From Fimbriiglobus ruber (lineage in GTDB: Bacteria > Planctomycetota > Planctomycetia > Gemmatales > Gemmataceae), in the NCBI RefSeq assembly GCF_002197845.1, contig NZ_NIDE01000017.1, positions 62,001 to 126,000 of the forward strand: a stretch of DNA of 64,000 bases. The letters run 5' to 3'. Below, in pieces: positions 25,196-34,182 of this stretch. Position numbers and translations under genes: made by a program. A model generated the notes under the pieces. That model ran no database searches. It was given only the letters and a program-made list of their open reading frames with translations, and was not told the DNA's origin. Position 1 is the first letter of the stretch; every line of letters starts with the position of its first letter.

Positions 25196-25229
25196 AAGGA
25201 CTTAGGTCGAAATACCTGAGTCCTTTTTT
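25196..25229 (+). terminator. Rho-independent terminator after tRNA-Leu
   Basis: Twelve-bp stem AAGGACTTAGGT/ACCTGAGTCCTT with one wobble pair and a CGAAAT loop, followed by a run of T (25223-25229). Placement just after the tRNA fits its termination signal. Confidence 0.8.
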
Positions 25230-25411
25230 CGCGCGCCGGCCTCCGGTTGGTACAATTTTGGGCTTGGTTCAGGGTTACACTTTTTGACACGTGACGATCG
25301 TGGCGACCGGCGGTTGGGGAGTCGCCACAACAACGCCCCATCGGTCCGATGACAGCCGTAAGGAAATCTCGGCGCTGCGGGCGGCCTGGATTTGGGCAGC
25401 ACGTGGGATGG

Positions 25412-26650
25412 TTATCCGGCCCTTTCTCCTCTCGCGGGTTGCTCTATCCGAAAACCGATAAGAAACCGCCGTTCATGACGTTGCAGGAGATCCGCGTGCT
25501 TGGGATGCGCGGGGACGTGGTAGAAGGCGAGGGCGAAGATCAGGTAAACGGCCAGCAGCATCGCCCCTTCCAGCCAGTTCGATTCCCCGTCGTGGCAGAC
25601 CAGGGTGACGACGGCCACACTAATCACGATCGCCGCCACTTCCAGCAACGTGAAGTGCAGGTCGAGTGGATGCGGGTGGCCCATCAGATGACTGGCGAAC
25701 ACCAGGACCGGGGCCACGAATAGGGCCACCTGGATGCTGCTCCCGACCGCGACCTGGACGGCCAGGTCCATCCGGTTCCGCCGGGCGACGAGGACGGCCG
25801 TCGAATGCTCGGCCGCGTTGCCGACGACCGCCACCACGATCACGCCCACGAAGACGTCGTTCATGCCGAAGGCGTGCGCGGCAGTCTCGACGGCCCCCAC
25901 GAGCCACTCGCTCAATACCGCCACCGCGGCCGTCGCCCCGAGGAGTATCCCGAGGGCACGGCCGACGCCCCAGTGGGGCTCCAACTCGTCGCCGGCTGCC
26001 GCGTCGTCGCCGCCGAGTAAGTGGCGGTGGGTGCGGAGGGTGAACAGGAGGCTGAGCCCGTATACCGCGACGAGGACGACCGCGATTTCCTCGCTCAAGT
26101 TGGTCAGGGTGTGCGACTCCGCCTCGGTGGGTCGCGAGCCGTAAAGGTGGAAGAACAGGGTCGGCACAATCAAGCCGGCACACGCGATGGCCAGGAGCGT
26201 CGCCCCGACCCCGGCGTTCGTGCGGTTGAATCGCTGCTCGGGATACCGGAGACCGCCGGCAAAGATGGAAAGGCCGAGAACGAGGAGCAGGTTGCCGATG
26301 ACCGAGCCCGTGATGGTGGCTTTCACCAGTGGGAACATCTCGGGCCCGCGAGACAGCACCATCAGCGCAATGATCAACTCGGCCGCGTTCCCGAAAGTCG
26401 CGTTCAGGAGTCCGCCCGCCGCCGGCCCGAGCCGCCCGGCCAGGGCCTCGGTCGCCTTCCCCATGTACCCGGCGAGCGGGATAATCCCGAGCCCGGCGGT
26501 CACGAACACCCAGACCCCGGAGCCGCCCGCTAACTTGACGCTGGCCGCGAGTGGGACCGCGGCCAGCGCCAGGTTGAGGGGGGTCAGGTGGGCCGACCAG
26601 TGTTCGGGTTGGTGCTTCCTGGGTTGGATTCGAGTGGTAGATGCGCTCAT
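25412..26650 (-). CDS. Calcium/cation-proton exchanger (CaCA family, Cax/ChaA type)
   Basis: 412 residues with about 11 hydrophobic segments. The two duplicated ion-binding alpha repeats are clear: GNAAELIIALMVL (about residues 87-99) and GNAAEHSTAVLVA (about 279-291), each with the essential Glu. This fits the full-length Cax/ChaA family, which exports Ca2+ (or Na+) across the inner membrane in exchange for protons. An acidic-loop-like stretch (GGDDAAAGDELEPH) separates the halves. Single gene, not in an obvious operon. Confidence 0.85.
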   Translation of the reverse strand: MSASTTRIQPRKHQPEHWSAHLTPLNLALAAVPLAASVKLAGGSGVWVFVTAGLGIIPLAGYMGKATEALAGRLGPAAGGLLNATFGNAAELIIALMVLSRGPEMFPLVKATITGSVIGNLLLVLGLSIFAGGLRYPEQRFNRTNAGVGATLLAIACAGLIVPTLFFHLYGSRPTEAESHTLTNLSEEIAVVLVAVYGLSLLFTLRTHRHLLGGDDAAAGDELEPHWGVGRALGILLGATAAVAVLSEWLVGAVETAAHAFGMNDVFVGVIVVAVVGNAAEHSTAVLVARRNRMDLAVQVAVGSSIQVALFVAPVLVFASHLMGHPHPLDLHFTLLEVAAIVISVAVVTLVCHDGESNWLEGAMLLAVYLIFALAFYHVPAHPKHADLLQRHERRFLIGFRIEQPARGERAG

Positions 26651-27158
26651 GTCCGTTAATCTAACCCCAATTTCTCATACGTCCCGCCTCCGGCGATTGA
26701 AGCGCCATGAATATCGGCGCTTTTTCTTGCCGTTCTTTGCCCGCCATCCGGTCATTACGACTCAACGATTTGCGCCCTCTGGGCGCCCGCCTGTAAAAGC
26801 CCTTCGCTCCAACCTGATTGTGTGGCAGATCGCGGGCCAGAAGCCACCTGCTGATTTCAAAGTCCGATCAGAGGAGATGAAACCAACGGCAAATCGACAC
26901 CGCGAAGACGAACTGGACGTGCCCCGTGCCGCCGCATGAACGCTCCCGGAATTTGCGGGAACCGCTTGGTGTCACGATTGTTAGGTCAGTGCAGTGGCCT
27001 CCCGTTAATCATCGTGTGAAAAATTCCTGATAGAAGGTGACAAAACATCTCGCGTCGCGTCGCTTCTGGCGTTAAGATTTCCCTCCTATCGCAATCTACC
27101 AAAGCACCGGTGGATTTTTGTTCGGTTGTTTCTCCTTATTCTCCCGGGAGTGACAGGA
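26651..27158. other. Intergenic region, about 500 bp
   Basis: No gene supported. A short perfect hairpin AAGCGCC/GGCGCTT at 26700-26722 followed by TTT looks like a plus-strand terminator, but no plus-strand gene precedes it. The right part should hold the promoter of the DUF1559 gene. Confidence 0.35.
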
Positions 27159-28136
27159 ATGGTTCGCTCTTTTCTTTCCCCGCGCCGGCGGGCCGCTTTC
27201 ACCCTGATCGAGTTGTTGGTCGTCATCGCCATCATCGCGATCCTGATCGGGCTCCTACTGCCCGCTGTCCAGAAGGTCCGCGAGGCGGCCGCCCGGGCCA
27301 AGTGTTCGAATAACATCAAGCAACTCGGCATCGCGCTCCACGCGTTCCACGACGTCAACGGGAAGCTGCCGCCGGGGTCTGAGAACGTGGCGGTCGCGTT
27401 CCCCGGGACGACGCCGGCGACGACTGTGACCCCCGGCACGTCGTTCCTCGTTTACCTCCTGCCCCAGATCGAACAGGGGCCCCTGTACGCCCAGTACAAC
27501 TTCGCCGCGACCACGGGCTATTTGACCGCGGCCAACCTCGCCGTTGGTGGTGTGAAAGTCAACACCTACCAGTGCCCGTCCGGTACGCAGTCGTTGAGCG
27601 GAAACGGCAGTGAAGCCTCGGGAGGGGTCGAAAACTTTACAACGCACTACTACGGCGTCCAGGGACCTGGCGTGACCACCCTGACTCTGGGCAGCGCGAC
27701 TTACACGTACACGGTCACCTCGGCCGGGACGAACTCCTCGTACTCGACGGCTGGCATGCTTACGGTCACCACCGCGTCCACGACCAGTCCCGCCAAAGCG
27801 GTGCGGCTCACCGACGTCACCGACGGGTTATCGAACACACTCATGACGGCCGAGCGGTCGAACAACGAGCCGAGTACCGTCGACAGCTACCGCAGCTGGG
27901 TCCGCGGGTACAGCGGTGGGAGCGGGTGTACCAAGAACGTGACCTTCGCGATCAACTCGACCAACTACAACGGGTCGTCCAACTTCAACGACATCAGCTT
28001 CGGCAGCAACCACACGGGCGGGGCCAACTTCGGCATGGGCGACGGGAGCGTCCGGTTTATCGCCCAGTCGATTGACCTCGCCACGTACATCGCTACGTCG
28101 TCGATCGCCGGCGGTGAGGTCGTCCAGCTGCCCTGA
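27159..28136 (+). CDS. DUF1559 protein with prepilin-like N-terminus (1)
   Basis: 325 residues from ATG 27159 (MVRSFLSPRRRAAFTLIELL); the frame opens 11 codons earlier. The N-terminus is a type IV prepilin-like signal with hydrophobic helix ([20 protein letters not shown]), then the DUF1559 body with LSNTLMTAERSNN and the C-terminal SNHTGGANFGMGDGSVRF block that defines the family. Known to be massively expanded in planctomycetes, function unsettled (pseudopilin-like or surface). Residue -1 of the cleavage site is Ala here, Gly in the other two copies. A lipoprotein gene follows 64 bases downstream. Confidence 0.9.
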   Translation: MVRSFLSPRRRAAFTLIELLVVIAIIAILIGLLLPAVQKVREAAARAKCSNNIKQLGIALHAFHDVNGKLPPGSENVAVAFPGTTPATTVTPGTSFLVYLLPQIEQGPLYAQYNFAATTGYLTAANLAVGGVKVNTYQCPSGTQSLSGNGSEASGGVENFTTHYYGVQGPGVTTLTLGSATYTYTVTSAGTNSSYSTAGMLTVTTASTTSPAKAVRLTDVTDGLSNTLMTAERSNNEPSTVDSYRSWVRGYSGGSGCTKNVTFAINSTNYNGSSNFNDISFGSNHTGGANFGMGDGSVRFIAQSIDLATYIATSSIAGGEVVQLP

Positions 28137-28200
28137 CACCGGACCCCGCACTCGCGGGCGGTAACGTCCGCCCGCGGGCCGGTCGTTCAAGGAGTTCACG

Positions 28201-28686
28201 ATGACGGATCGACTTGCACCTGTCGGGCCGGTTGCGCGGCGGGCCGCCTTACGATTGATGGTTGTTACCGCGGTTTGTGCCGTGAATTTCGGGTGCGGTG
28301 GCGAGAAACTCTACCGCGTGTCTGGCAAAGTAATGTTCGCCGGCAAACCGGTCCCGGCCGGCAAGATTTACTTCGCCCCGGACGGGAAGAAGAACAACAG
28401 CGGCTCGGCCGGTTACGCCGAGATCGTCGGCGGATCGTTCGACACGTCTGCCGCGGGCGGGCGGGGAACCGTTGGAGGGCCGACGGTCATCACGATCGAA
28501 GGCCTCGACCCCGCGGCTAAAGCGGAAAAGGCCGACAAGTCCGGGGAAGTTTTGATCAAGCCATTGTTCCCCAGGTACACGAAGACTGTCGAACTCCCGA
28601 TGTCGGATTCGACGCAGGAGTTCGTCGTTCAGATCGAACCCGGGACCAACCCCGCCGGGGGCGCGGGTGGTATGATCATCCCGTGA
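28201..28686 (+). CDS. Small lipoprotein paired with DUF1559 gene
   Basis: 161 residues with a lipoprotein signal (RLMVVTAVCAVNFGC, Cys about residue 32). The mature part starts GGEKLYRVSGKVMFAGKPVP, a carboxypeptidase-regulatory or transthyretin-like beta fold of a type common next to DUF1559 genes in planctomycetes, ending in a Gly-rich tail. Probably cotranscribed with 27159-28136. Precise role unknown. Confidence 0.75.
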   Translation: MTDRLAPVGPVARRAALRLMVVTAVCAVNFGCGGEKLYRVSGKVMFAGKPVPAGKIYFAPDGKKNNSGSAGYAEIVGGSFDTSAAGGRGTVGGPTVITIEGLDPAAKAEKADKSGEVLIKPLFPRYTKTVELPMSDSTQEFVVQIEPGTNPAGGAGGMIIP

Positions 28687-28784
28687 TTCCGCGGACAGAT
28701 CGTGACCCATGGGCCGGCGGGCGGGGGCTTTCACCCAGCTTTCACCCTGTCGCTTTCAGGGGCAGAGTGAGGGGACGCGCGAAG

Positions 28785-28840
28785 ACGAGTACGGTCTGGC
28801 GTTCCGGGTGCGTGAGCCTGGGGCACCAGACCGTATTCGT
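28785..28840 (+). terminator. Strong hairpin after the lipoprotein gene
   Basis: Arms ACGAGTACGGTCTGG and CCAGACCGTATTCGT pair over 15 bases with one G-T wobble and a 26-base loop. No strong T run follows, so termination is likely but not certain. Confidence 0.5.
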
Positions 28841-28924
28841 TCGTGCGCCCAAAAGACGCCTCTGCGTTCATTTCGTGTAGGCGGCCCAAGCCACTTCCGT
28901 TAAAAGAGGACTTTCGACTATGCC

Positions 28925-30433
28925 ATGACAGGCGGCCGGATCGGCGGGAGTGCGGTCGTGTTTTTTAACTCGCAGGTGTTTCTCTACCTGTTCCTGCCGG
29001 CCGTCCTGCTCGGGTATTACGTCGTCCCGACCCTCACGTTCATGCGGGGCCTCGTCCGGCGAACCTTCCTCAACGGTTTCCTGTTCGCCGCCAGTATTTT
29101 CTTTTACGCCTGGGGCGAGAAGAACAACGTCCTCATTCTGCTGGCGTCCCTGGCCGTCAACTACTCGCTCGCGTTCGCCATCGCCCGTGACCAGGCTCGC
29201 GATCAAGCCGGGCGGTCGTGGCTGGTCGCGGCCGTCGCGTTCAACCTCGGCCTCTTGATCTACTACAAGTACACCGGCTTCCTGGCGGCGAACGCCTCCG
29301 CCGTCTGGCAGGTGGCCGGCGGGACGCCGTTCACCGTCGCCGCGCCGCACCTGCCGATCGGCATCTCGTTCTTCACCTTCCAGGCCATGAGCTACGTCAT
29401 CGACGTGTACCGCCGCGAGGTGCCGGCCCAGCGGAACTTCCTCCTGTTCGGGCTCTACGTGTTCCTGTTCCCGCACCTGATCGCCGGGCCGATCGTCCGC
29501 TACCGCGACATCCACGACCAACTCGCCGACCGCCCGGCCCGGCTCGACCAGTTCGCCGAGGGCGTCCGCCGGCTGGTCTTCGGCCTGGCCAAGAAACTGC
29601 TCCTCGCGGACACGTTCGCCCGCACGGCGGACGCCGCGTTCGCGTTACCGCCCGGCGAGTTGGCCGCGTCCGGGGCGTGGCTCGGGGTCGCCTGCTACAG
29701 CCTGCAGATCTACTTCGACTTCTCCGGCTACTCGGACATGGCCATCGGGCTCGGCAAGATGTTCGGGTTCGACTTCCTGGAGAACTTCCGCTACCCATAC
29801 GCCTCGGCCAGCGTGACCGAGTTCTGGCGGCGGTGGCACATCTCGCTGTCGAGCTGGTTCCGGGATTACCTCTACATCCCGCTCGGCGGGAATCGGACGG
29901 GGCCGGTCCGGACGTACCTGAACCTCCTGATCGTGTTCGTCCTGTGCGGCCTGTGGCACGGGGCGAACTGGACGTTCCTGGCCTGGGGCGTGTACCACGG
30001 GCTGTTCCTGATCGCGGAACGGCTCGGACTCGGCACGGCCCTCGACCGCGTGTGGCGGCCGCTGCGGCACGTCTATACGCTGGCCGCGGTGATGGTCGGG
30101 TGGGTGTTTTTCCGGGCCGACTCGTTCGCCCAGGCGGCCGGCTTCTTGCAAGCGCTGGCCGGTCTGACCTCGGGTATCGAGGCGGCCGAGCAATTCTGGA
30201 CCGGTCAGCTGGCGGTTGCGCTCGCGATCGGGCTGCCGGCGTGCCTGCCGGTGGTGCCGTGGCTGACCGCCCGGAAAGAAGCGTGGGAACAGCGGGCCGG
30301 GTCGCGGTGGGCGGCCGTCGGCGAACTGGTCGCCAGCCCGGCGGTCCTGGCGTGCGTGGCCGTGCTGATGGTCGGGTCGGCCGCCAAGCTCGCCGGGAAT
30401 ACGTACACGGCGTTCATTTACTTCCGGTTTTAG
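28925..30433 (+). CDS. MBOAT O-acyltransferase, AlgI-like
   Basis: About 500 residues with many membrane helices. Family signatures are clear: FPHLIAGPIVRYRDI, FSGYSDMAIGLGKMFG, EFWRRWHISLSSWFRDYLYI, PLGGNR and CGLWHGANWTFLAWG with the catalytic His. AlgI relatives transfer acetyl groups across the membrane onto exported polysaccharide. The ATG at 28925 is used here, but a GTG at 28958 with GGGAG upstream gives the classic family start VFFNSQVFLYLFLP and may be correct. It is followed 31 bases later by its usual periplasmic partner. Confidence 0.9.
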   Translation: MTGGRIGGSAVVFFNSQVFLYLFLPAVLLGYYVVPTLTFMRGLVRRTFLNGFLFAASIFFYAWGEKNNVLILLASLAVNYSLAFAIARDQARDQAGRSWLVAAVAFNLGLLIYYKYTGFLAANASAVWQVAGGTPFTVAAPHLPIGISFFTFQAMSYVIDVYRREVPAQRNFLLFGLYVFLFPHLIAGPIVRYRDIHDQLADRPARLDQFAEGVRRLVFGLAKKLLLADTFARTADAAFALPPGELAASGAWLGVACYSLQIYFDFSGYSDMAIGLGKMFGFDFLENFRYPYASASVTEFWRRWHISLSSWFRDYLYIPLGGNRTGPVRTYLNLLIVFVLCGLWHGANWTFLAWGVYHGLFLIAERLGLGTALDRVWRPLRHVYTLAAVMVGWVFFRADSFAQAAGFLQALAGLTSGIEAAEQFWTGQLAVALAIGLPACLPVVPWLTARKEAWEQRAGSRWAAVGELVASPAVLACVAVLMVGSAAKLAGNTYTAFIYFRF

Positions 30434-30464
30434 TGTCCGGCGCGCTCCGGTGCCGTGAGTACCC

Positions 30465-31679
30465 ATGACCCGACTCGTCCTCCGATTCCTGACCTTCCTC
30501 CGGGCCGTCCGCGTGTCCGCAGGGGGCGTTCGTCGGGCGGCCAACGCGGTCACCATCCTGATGTTCCTGGGCGGCCTGGCGTTTCCCCTTTACGGATACC
30601 TGCTCCACGAACCGGCCCCGCCCCGCAACGAACTCCGCCCCCTGTTTCCGTCCCCGGGGATTCCGCGATCGGGCGGTGACCTCCGCTTGTTCCCGGCCGC
30701 CTTCGAGCCGTATTTCAACGACCGGGTTGGATACCGCCAGACGCTCCTCGACTGGCAACGGAGCGTCGTCTTCGACACCCTCGGGGACTCCACGGTCCGG
30801 AACGTGTGGGTTGGCCGGAAGGGGTGGCTCTACCTGGACGTGGCGGTGAAGCGGGACATCCCCCCGCCGCCGCTGGCCGCGTGGGCGGACACGCTCGCCG
30901 ACCGGCACGCCTGGTGCGCCGCCCGGGGCCTCGTGTACGTGGCCCTGATCGCCCCGGAAAAGTCCGAGATTTACCCCGAGTATCTCCCCGGCCGGCTCCG
31001 CAATCGACCACTGCCGGACCTCATCACCGGCCTGCACGAACAACTCCACGGCACGCCCGTCCGACTCGTCGACGTCCGCCCGGCACTGTTCGCGGCGAAG
31101 CGGGACGAACCCGTTCCGGTGTACTTCCGGCTGGACTCACACTGGACGTCGATCGGCGGGCTGGCCGCGTATCAGGTCGTCGGGCGGGCGCTGGCGGAGA
31201 CCGTCCCCGGTTTCACCCCGACCCCCGCAGCCGCGTTCCGGCGGGTGCCGACGACGTTCCAGGGGCAGGACCTGAGCCGGATGATCGGGTGTACCCCGGA
31301 GCGGTGTACCGCCGAAACGGAATACCTCGTCGGACCACGGACGCCCACCGTCCGCGCGTTGAGCGAATCCGCGCGGGCGGCCCTCACGGCGGACGATCTG
31401 CTCTGGCCCGAGCCGATGTCCGAATCCGACTGCTCGGGCGCCCAAGGGCCGCCCGCGATCTTGATCGGCGACTCGTTCTCGTGGGGGTTGCTTACGCCGT
31501 TTCAGACCGATTTCCGTCGGCTGACGAGGGTCCTGATGCACGAGTTCCCGAAGACGCTGATTGAACAGGAGAAGCCGAAGGTGATCGTTCAGGAGATCGT
31601 TTACCGCCGACTCCGGGAAGCCCCGCCCACCGACCCGGTGGGAGTCGCCGGTGCTCGCCTGCAAGTTGGCGAGCGGTAG
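30465..31679 (+). CDS. AlgJ/AlgX-like SGNH-type acetyltransferase
   Basis: 404 residues: an N-terminal membrane anchor (AVTILMFLGGLAFPLYGYLL), then an SGNH-like domain with FRLDSHWTSIGGLAAYQ near residue 222 (the DxH-type box) and ILIGDSFSWGLLTPF near 334 (nucleophile Ser block). This matches AlgJ/AlgX proteins that take acetyl from the MBOAT partner and acetylate polysaccharide in the periplasm. Directly follows the AlgI-like gene, so the pair probably acetylates an extracellular or envelope glycan. Confidence 0.85.
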   Translation: MTRLVLRFLTFLRAVRVSAGGVRRAANAVTILMFLGGLAFPLYGYLLHEPAPPRNELRPLFPSPGIPRSGGDLRLFPAAFEPYFNDRVGYRQTLLDWQRSVVFDTLGDSTVRNVWVGRKGWLYLDVAVKRDIPPPPLAAWADTLADRHAWCAARGLVYVALIAPEKSEIYPEYLPGRLRNRPLPDLITGLHEQLHGTPVRLVDVRPALFAAKRDEPVPVYFRLDSHWTSIGGLAAYQVVGRALAETVPGFTPTPAAAFRRVPTTFQGQDLSRMIGCTPERCTAETEYLVGPRTPTVRALSESARAALTADDLLWPEPMSESDCSGAQGPPAILIGDSFSWGLLTPFQTDFRRLTRVLMHEFPKTLIEQEKPKVIVQEIVYRRLREAPPTDPVGVAGARLQVGER

Positions 31680-31922
31680 ACGCACGTCGAGACCAACCCG
31701 ACCGGCGGCCATCGCCAGGAAATGGCAGTCCGCTTTTGTGTCGGGCGCGATTCGGCTCGGGAGGGACTTGTCATTCGTCGGAAGAAAGCATTTTGTGCGG
31801 CTCGAAATACTGATTTCCAAGCGATTCCGCGCGTGCGAAGAGTCGCGAAATGTGAGAGGCTGTCCGAAAAGTGCCCTTGCTGTAAGTCGTGAGATTCCTT
31901 TAAGGGACTCGGAAAGTAATAA

Positions 31923-32669
31923 TTATCCCAGCCGCAAACTTGGTCCGTCGATATCGAGGAACCATTTTCCGAGTTCGGCATCGCGTGTCACGTGTTTCTC
32001 GACCACTTTCATTTGGCGTGGCGAGAGACGAATGCCTTTCCTGTAGGTCCCACACAGCAGCTCGACTTCGGGCTTTTTGCCGTTCCACGTCATGGTTCGG
32101 GCAAATTCCAGAACCGCGTCCACATCGTCCAACAGTTCGCCGTTCCAGTGGTTTTCCAAGATGCCCCAGCAATGTTCGATCGCGTTGTACTTGCTGTGGT
32201 ACGGCGGGTAATAGGCCAGCCGAATCCGCAACGCCTGGTCCCGCGCAAACTGCACCATCCGCTTCAAAAACTGTGTGCGTCGACTGTGAAGCTCGGGGCC
32301 GTTGTCCTGGTTGATCACCAGCGTATCCACACGTGGGAACCGCTGACGGTTGCTCCCCCACCACCGTTCCAACACATCGACGATGAAGTCACTCGTGACC
32401 GCCGACGCCGTGAAATACAAGTGCAGGTCGTCCCATTGCGGCAAAAAGATCCCAGACGGATTCAATATCCCTTTCGGTTGGAAATCGTGGTCCGCCCCCT
32501 TCCGCTCCAGCCGATTCTTGCCTCCACGCGAAAAATCGCCGATTTTCACGGCGGCCTTGGCATCCCACGACAAACGCAACACCGTTTCCGCTTCGTCCGC
32601 GGACCGATTGACCACTTTCAACTTCGCGAAGATGGCGTCGGTCTGCTTGATCTTTTTTTGGGTTTGCAC
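31923..32669 (-). CDS. ISAzo13-family transposase, second frame (copy 2)
   Basis: Carries the DDE catalytic region (LVINQDNGPELHSRRTQF and KYNAIEHCWG). Expected to be made as a fusion with the first frame by -1 shifting at the T7 run (A7 on the coding strand) at 32653-32659. Ser replaces Phe at the one difference from copy 1. Confidence 0.85.
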   Translation of the reverse strand: MQTQKKIKQTDAIFAKLKVVNRSADEAETVLRLSWDAKAAVKIGDFSRGGKNRLERKGADHDFQPKGILNPSGIFLPQWDDLHLYFTASAVTSDFIVDVLERWWGSNRQRFPRVDTLVINQDNGPELHSRRTQFLKRMVQFARDQALRIRLAYYPPYHSKYNAIEHCWGILENHWNGELLDDVDAVLEFARTMTWNGKKPEVELLCGTYRKGIRLSPRQMKVVEKHVTRDAELGKWFLDIDGPSLRLG

Positions 32670-33130
32670 TTGGCCACCTTGGTCAGGTGAAACCCCAAGT
32701 CATTGAGCTTCGTGCGCAATGTCCGCGGCGTCGGCAGTTCCGCCGTCTGATATCCCTTCTGTTCGATCAGTTGCCGGCGCAGTTCTTCCGCCGTCAACCG
32801 CGTGTACAATCGCCGATTGCGAAACTGTGGGTCCGTTTGACTGAATCCTTTGGCGATGTCCCGGATGTCGGCGAGCAAACGCGGCAATTTCTCCTCGGCG
32901 CGGGCGCGGCCGCGTGCCGTGGGGGCGTCGCAACAGGTGATACCGGACCGCAGTTCGTGCATCCCCTTACGAATCGTCACGCGATTCCAGCCGAACTCCG
33001 TTTCGGCCCGCCGCTGTCCGCCTGCTCCCAACGACTGAACCGTCCGCGCCATGAACAGCCGGCGCTGCGAGCCGCGAAGCATTCTTGCCGTTTCGGCGAG
33101 AGTGGCTTTGAACCCATCCGTAAGTTCCAT
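32618..33130 (-). CDS. ISAzo13-family transposase, first frame (copy 2)
   Basis: Protein identical to the first frame of copy 1 (MELTDGFKATLAETARMLRG onward), with GGAGGAG before the ATG at 33130. Contains the N-terminal helix-turn-helix region; the frame ends just past the A7 slip site. Confidence 0.8.
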   Translation of the reverse strand: MELTDGFKATLAETARMLRGSQRRLFMARTVQSLGAGGQRRAETEFGWNRVTIRKGMHELRSGITCCDAPTARGRARAEEKLPRLLADIRDIAKGFSQTDPQFRNRRLYTRLTAEELRRQLIEQKGYQTAELPTPRTLRTKLNDLGFHLTKVAKCKPKKRSSRPTPSSRS

Positions 33131-33247
33131 GTTCTTGCTCCTCCCACGAGTGGAGAAGCAATATACCAATCAACCTCGGAGTCTGGGATATCTATTTCTT
33201 TCCGGGTTCCTAAGTTAGTCGCTCCTTCATCATTCAGGAGCGAGGTC

Positions 33248-34099
33248 ATGGACGCGCCCGTTCGTAAACCGTATCTGACGGATTTGACCGATGTCCAATG
33301 GGAGACCATCGAGCCCCTTCTGCCCGCCGCCCGGTTCGGAGGGCGGCCCCGGTCGGTCGACCTCCGGGAGGTGATGAACGCGATCCTGTACGTGAACCGG
33401 ACCGGGTGCCAGTGGTCCCTGCTCCCGCACGATTTCCCGGCCAAGAGTACGGTGTACGAATACTTCGCCCAGTGGCGGGATGACGGCACCTGGCAACACC
33501 TCCTGGATGTCCTCCGGGAGGGGTATCGGGAGGTCCATGCTCCGAGTCACGAGCCGACCCCGAGCGCCGCGAGCATCGATAGTCAGTCGGTCAAGGGGAC
33601 CGAGCATGCGGGTGGGAACGGGTATGACGCGGGCAAGAAAATCCAGGGCCGGAAGCGGTCGATCGTGGTCGACACGCTCGGGTTGTTGATGACCGTGGCG
33701 GTCACCGCCGGGCACGTCGACGATGCGGCCGCGGCCCCGTCCGTGCTCGAATCGTTGGACCGTGAGGCGTACCCGCGGTTGAAGGTCGTATGGGCCGACG
33801 GGAAGTACCACAACCATGCCCTGAACGGGTGGAAGGACGGTCATCCGGAACTCAGATGGGAACTCGTCATCGTCCGCCGGCCGGACGGGGCGAAGGGGTT
33901 CGTCCTGTTGCCCAAGCGGTGGGTGGTGGAGCGGACCTTCGGGTGGCTCGGTCGCGCCCGCAGGCTAAGTCAGGACTACGAACGAAATACTAGTTCTAGT
34001 GAATCTATGGTTAAAGTGCGGTCGATTCAATTGATCCTCAATCGCATGGACCCCAAAAAGTGTTATCCCCCATTTAAATATAGAGTTGCATCAAAATAG
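33248..34099 (+). CDS. IS5-family transposase
   Basis: 283 residues from the ATG at 33248, preceded by AGGAGCG. Domain order: N-terminal DUF4096-type segment (LTDVQWETIEPLLP to GCQWSLLPHDFP), then the DDE domain with ASIDSQSVKGTE (first Asp), VVWADGKYHNHAL (second Asp) and RWVVERTFGWLGRARRLS (Glu in the YREK-type block). Complete. A longer frame back to 32687 exists only because it runs through the inserted IS. Confidence 0.9.
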   Translation: MDAPVRKPYLTDLTDVQWETIEPLLPAARFGGRPRSVDLREVMNAILYVNRTGCQWSLLPHDFPAKSTVYEYFAQWRDDGTWQHLLDVLREGYREVHAPSHEPTPSAASIDSQSVKGTEHAGGNGYDAGKKIQGRKRSIVVDTLGLLMTVAVTAGHVDDAAAAPSVLESLDREAYPRLKVVWADGKYHNHALNGWKDGHPELRWELVIVRRPDGAKGFVLLPKRWVVERTFGWLGRARRLSQDYERNTSSSESMVKVRSIQLILNRMDPKKCYPPFKYRVASK

Positions 34100-34182
34100 T
34101 ACTTCCCAGACAGGCTCTGAGTGATGAATTCATGGCTACTCACAACATCGCTTCGCCGTAACTGTTAACCTCTTTGGTTATG

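Larger units (their letters stand above)
31904..33210 (-). mobile_element. ISAzo13-like insertion sequence, copy 2
   Basis: Same length (1307 bp), inverted repeats and gene layout as copy 1, on the opposite strand. Flanked by a 3-bp target duplication TAA (31901-31903 and 33211-33213). The encoded proteins differ from copy 1 by one visible residue, so at least one of the two moved recently. Inserted between the left end and the transposase gene of an IS5-like element. Confidence 0.9.
31854..34119 (+). mobile_element. IS5-like insertion sequence, interrupted by another IS
   Basis: Imperfect terminal repeats AGAGGCTGTCCGAAAAGT at the left and AGAGCCTGTCTGGGAAGT read inward at the right delimit the element. 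Its transposase gene (33248-34099) is intact, but a 1307-bp ISAzo13-like copy has landed in its 5' leader (31904-33210). Without that insert the element would be about 960 bp. No clear target duplication was found. Confidence 0.75.

Noticed and set aside
26700-26726. Plus-strand terminator
   Set aside because: The 7-bp hairpin with TTT is present, but no plus-strand gene ends before it, so function is not supported.
29218-30468. 416-codon frame
   Set aside because: Shadow of the AlgI-like gene in another phase, Arg/Pro/Gly-rich with no motif.
32687-34099. 470-codon version of the IS5-like transposase
   Set aside because: Its first 187 codons run through the inserted ISAzo13-like copy; the true start at 33248 has a ribosome-binding site.
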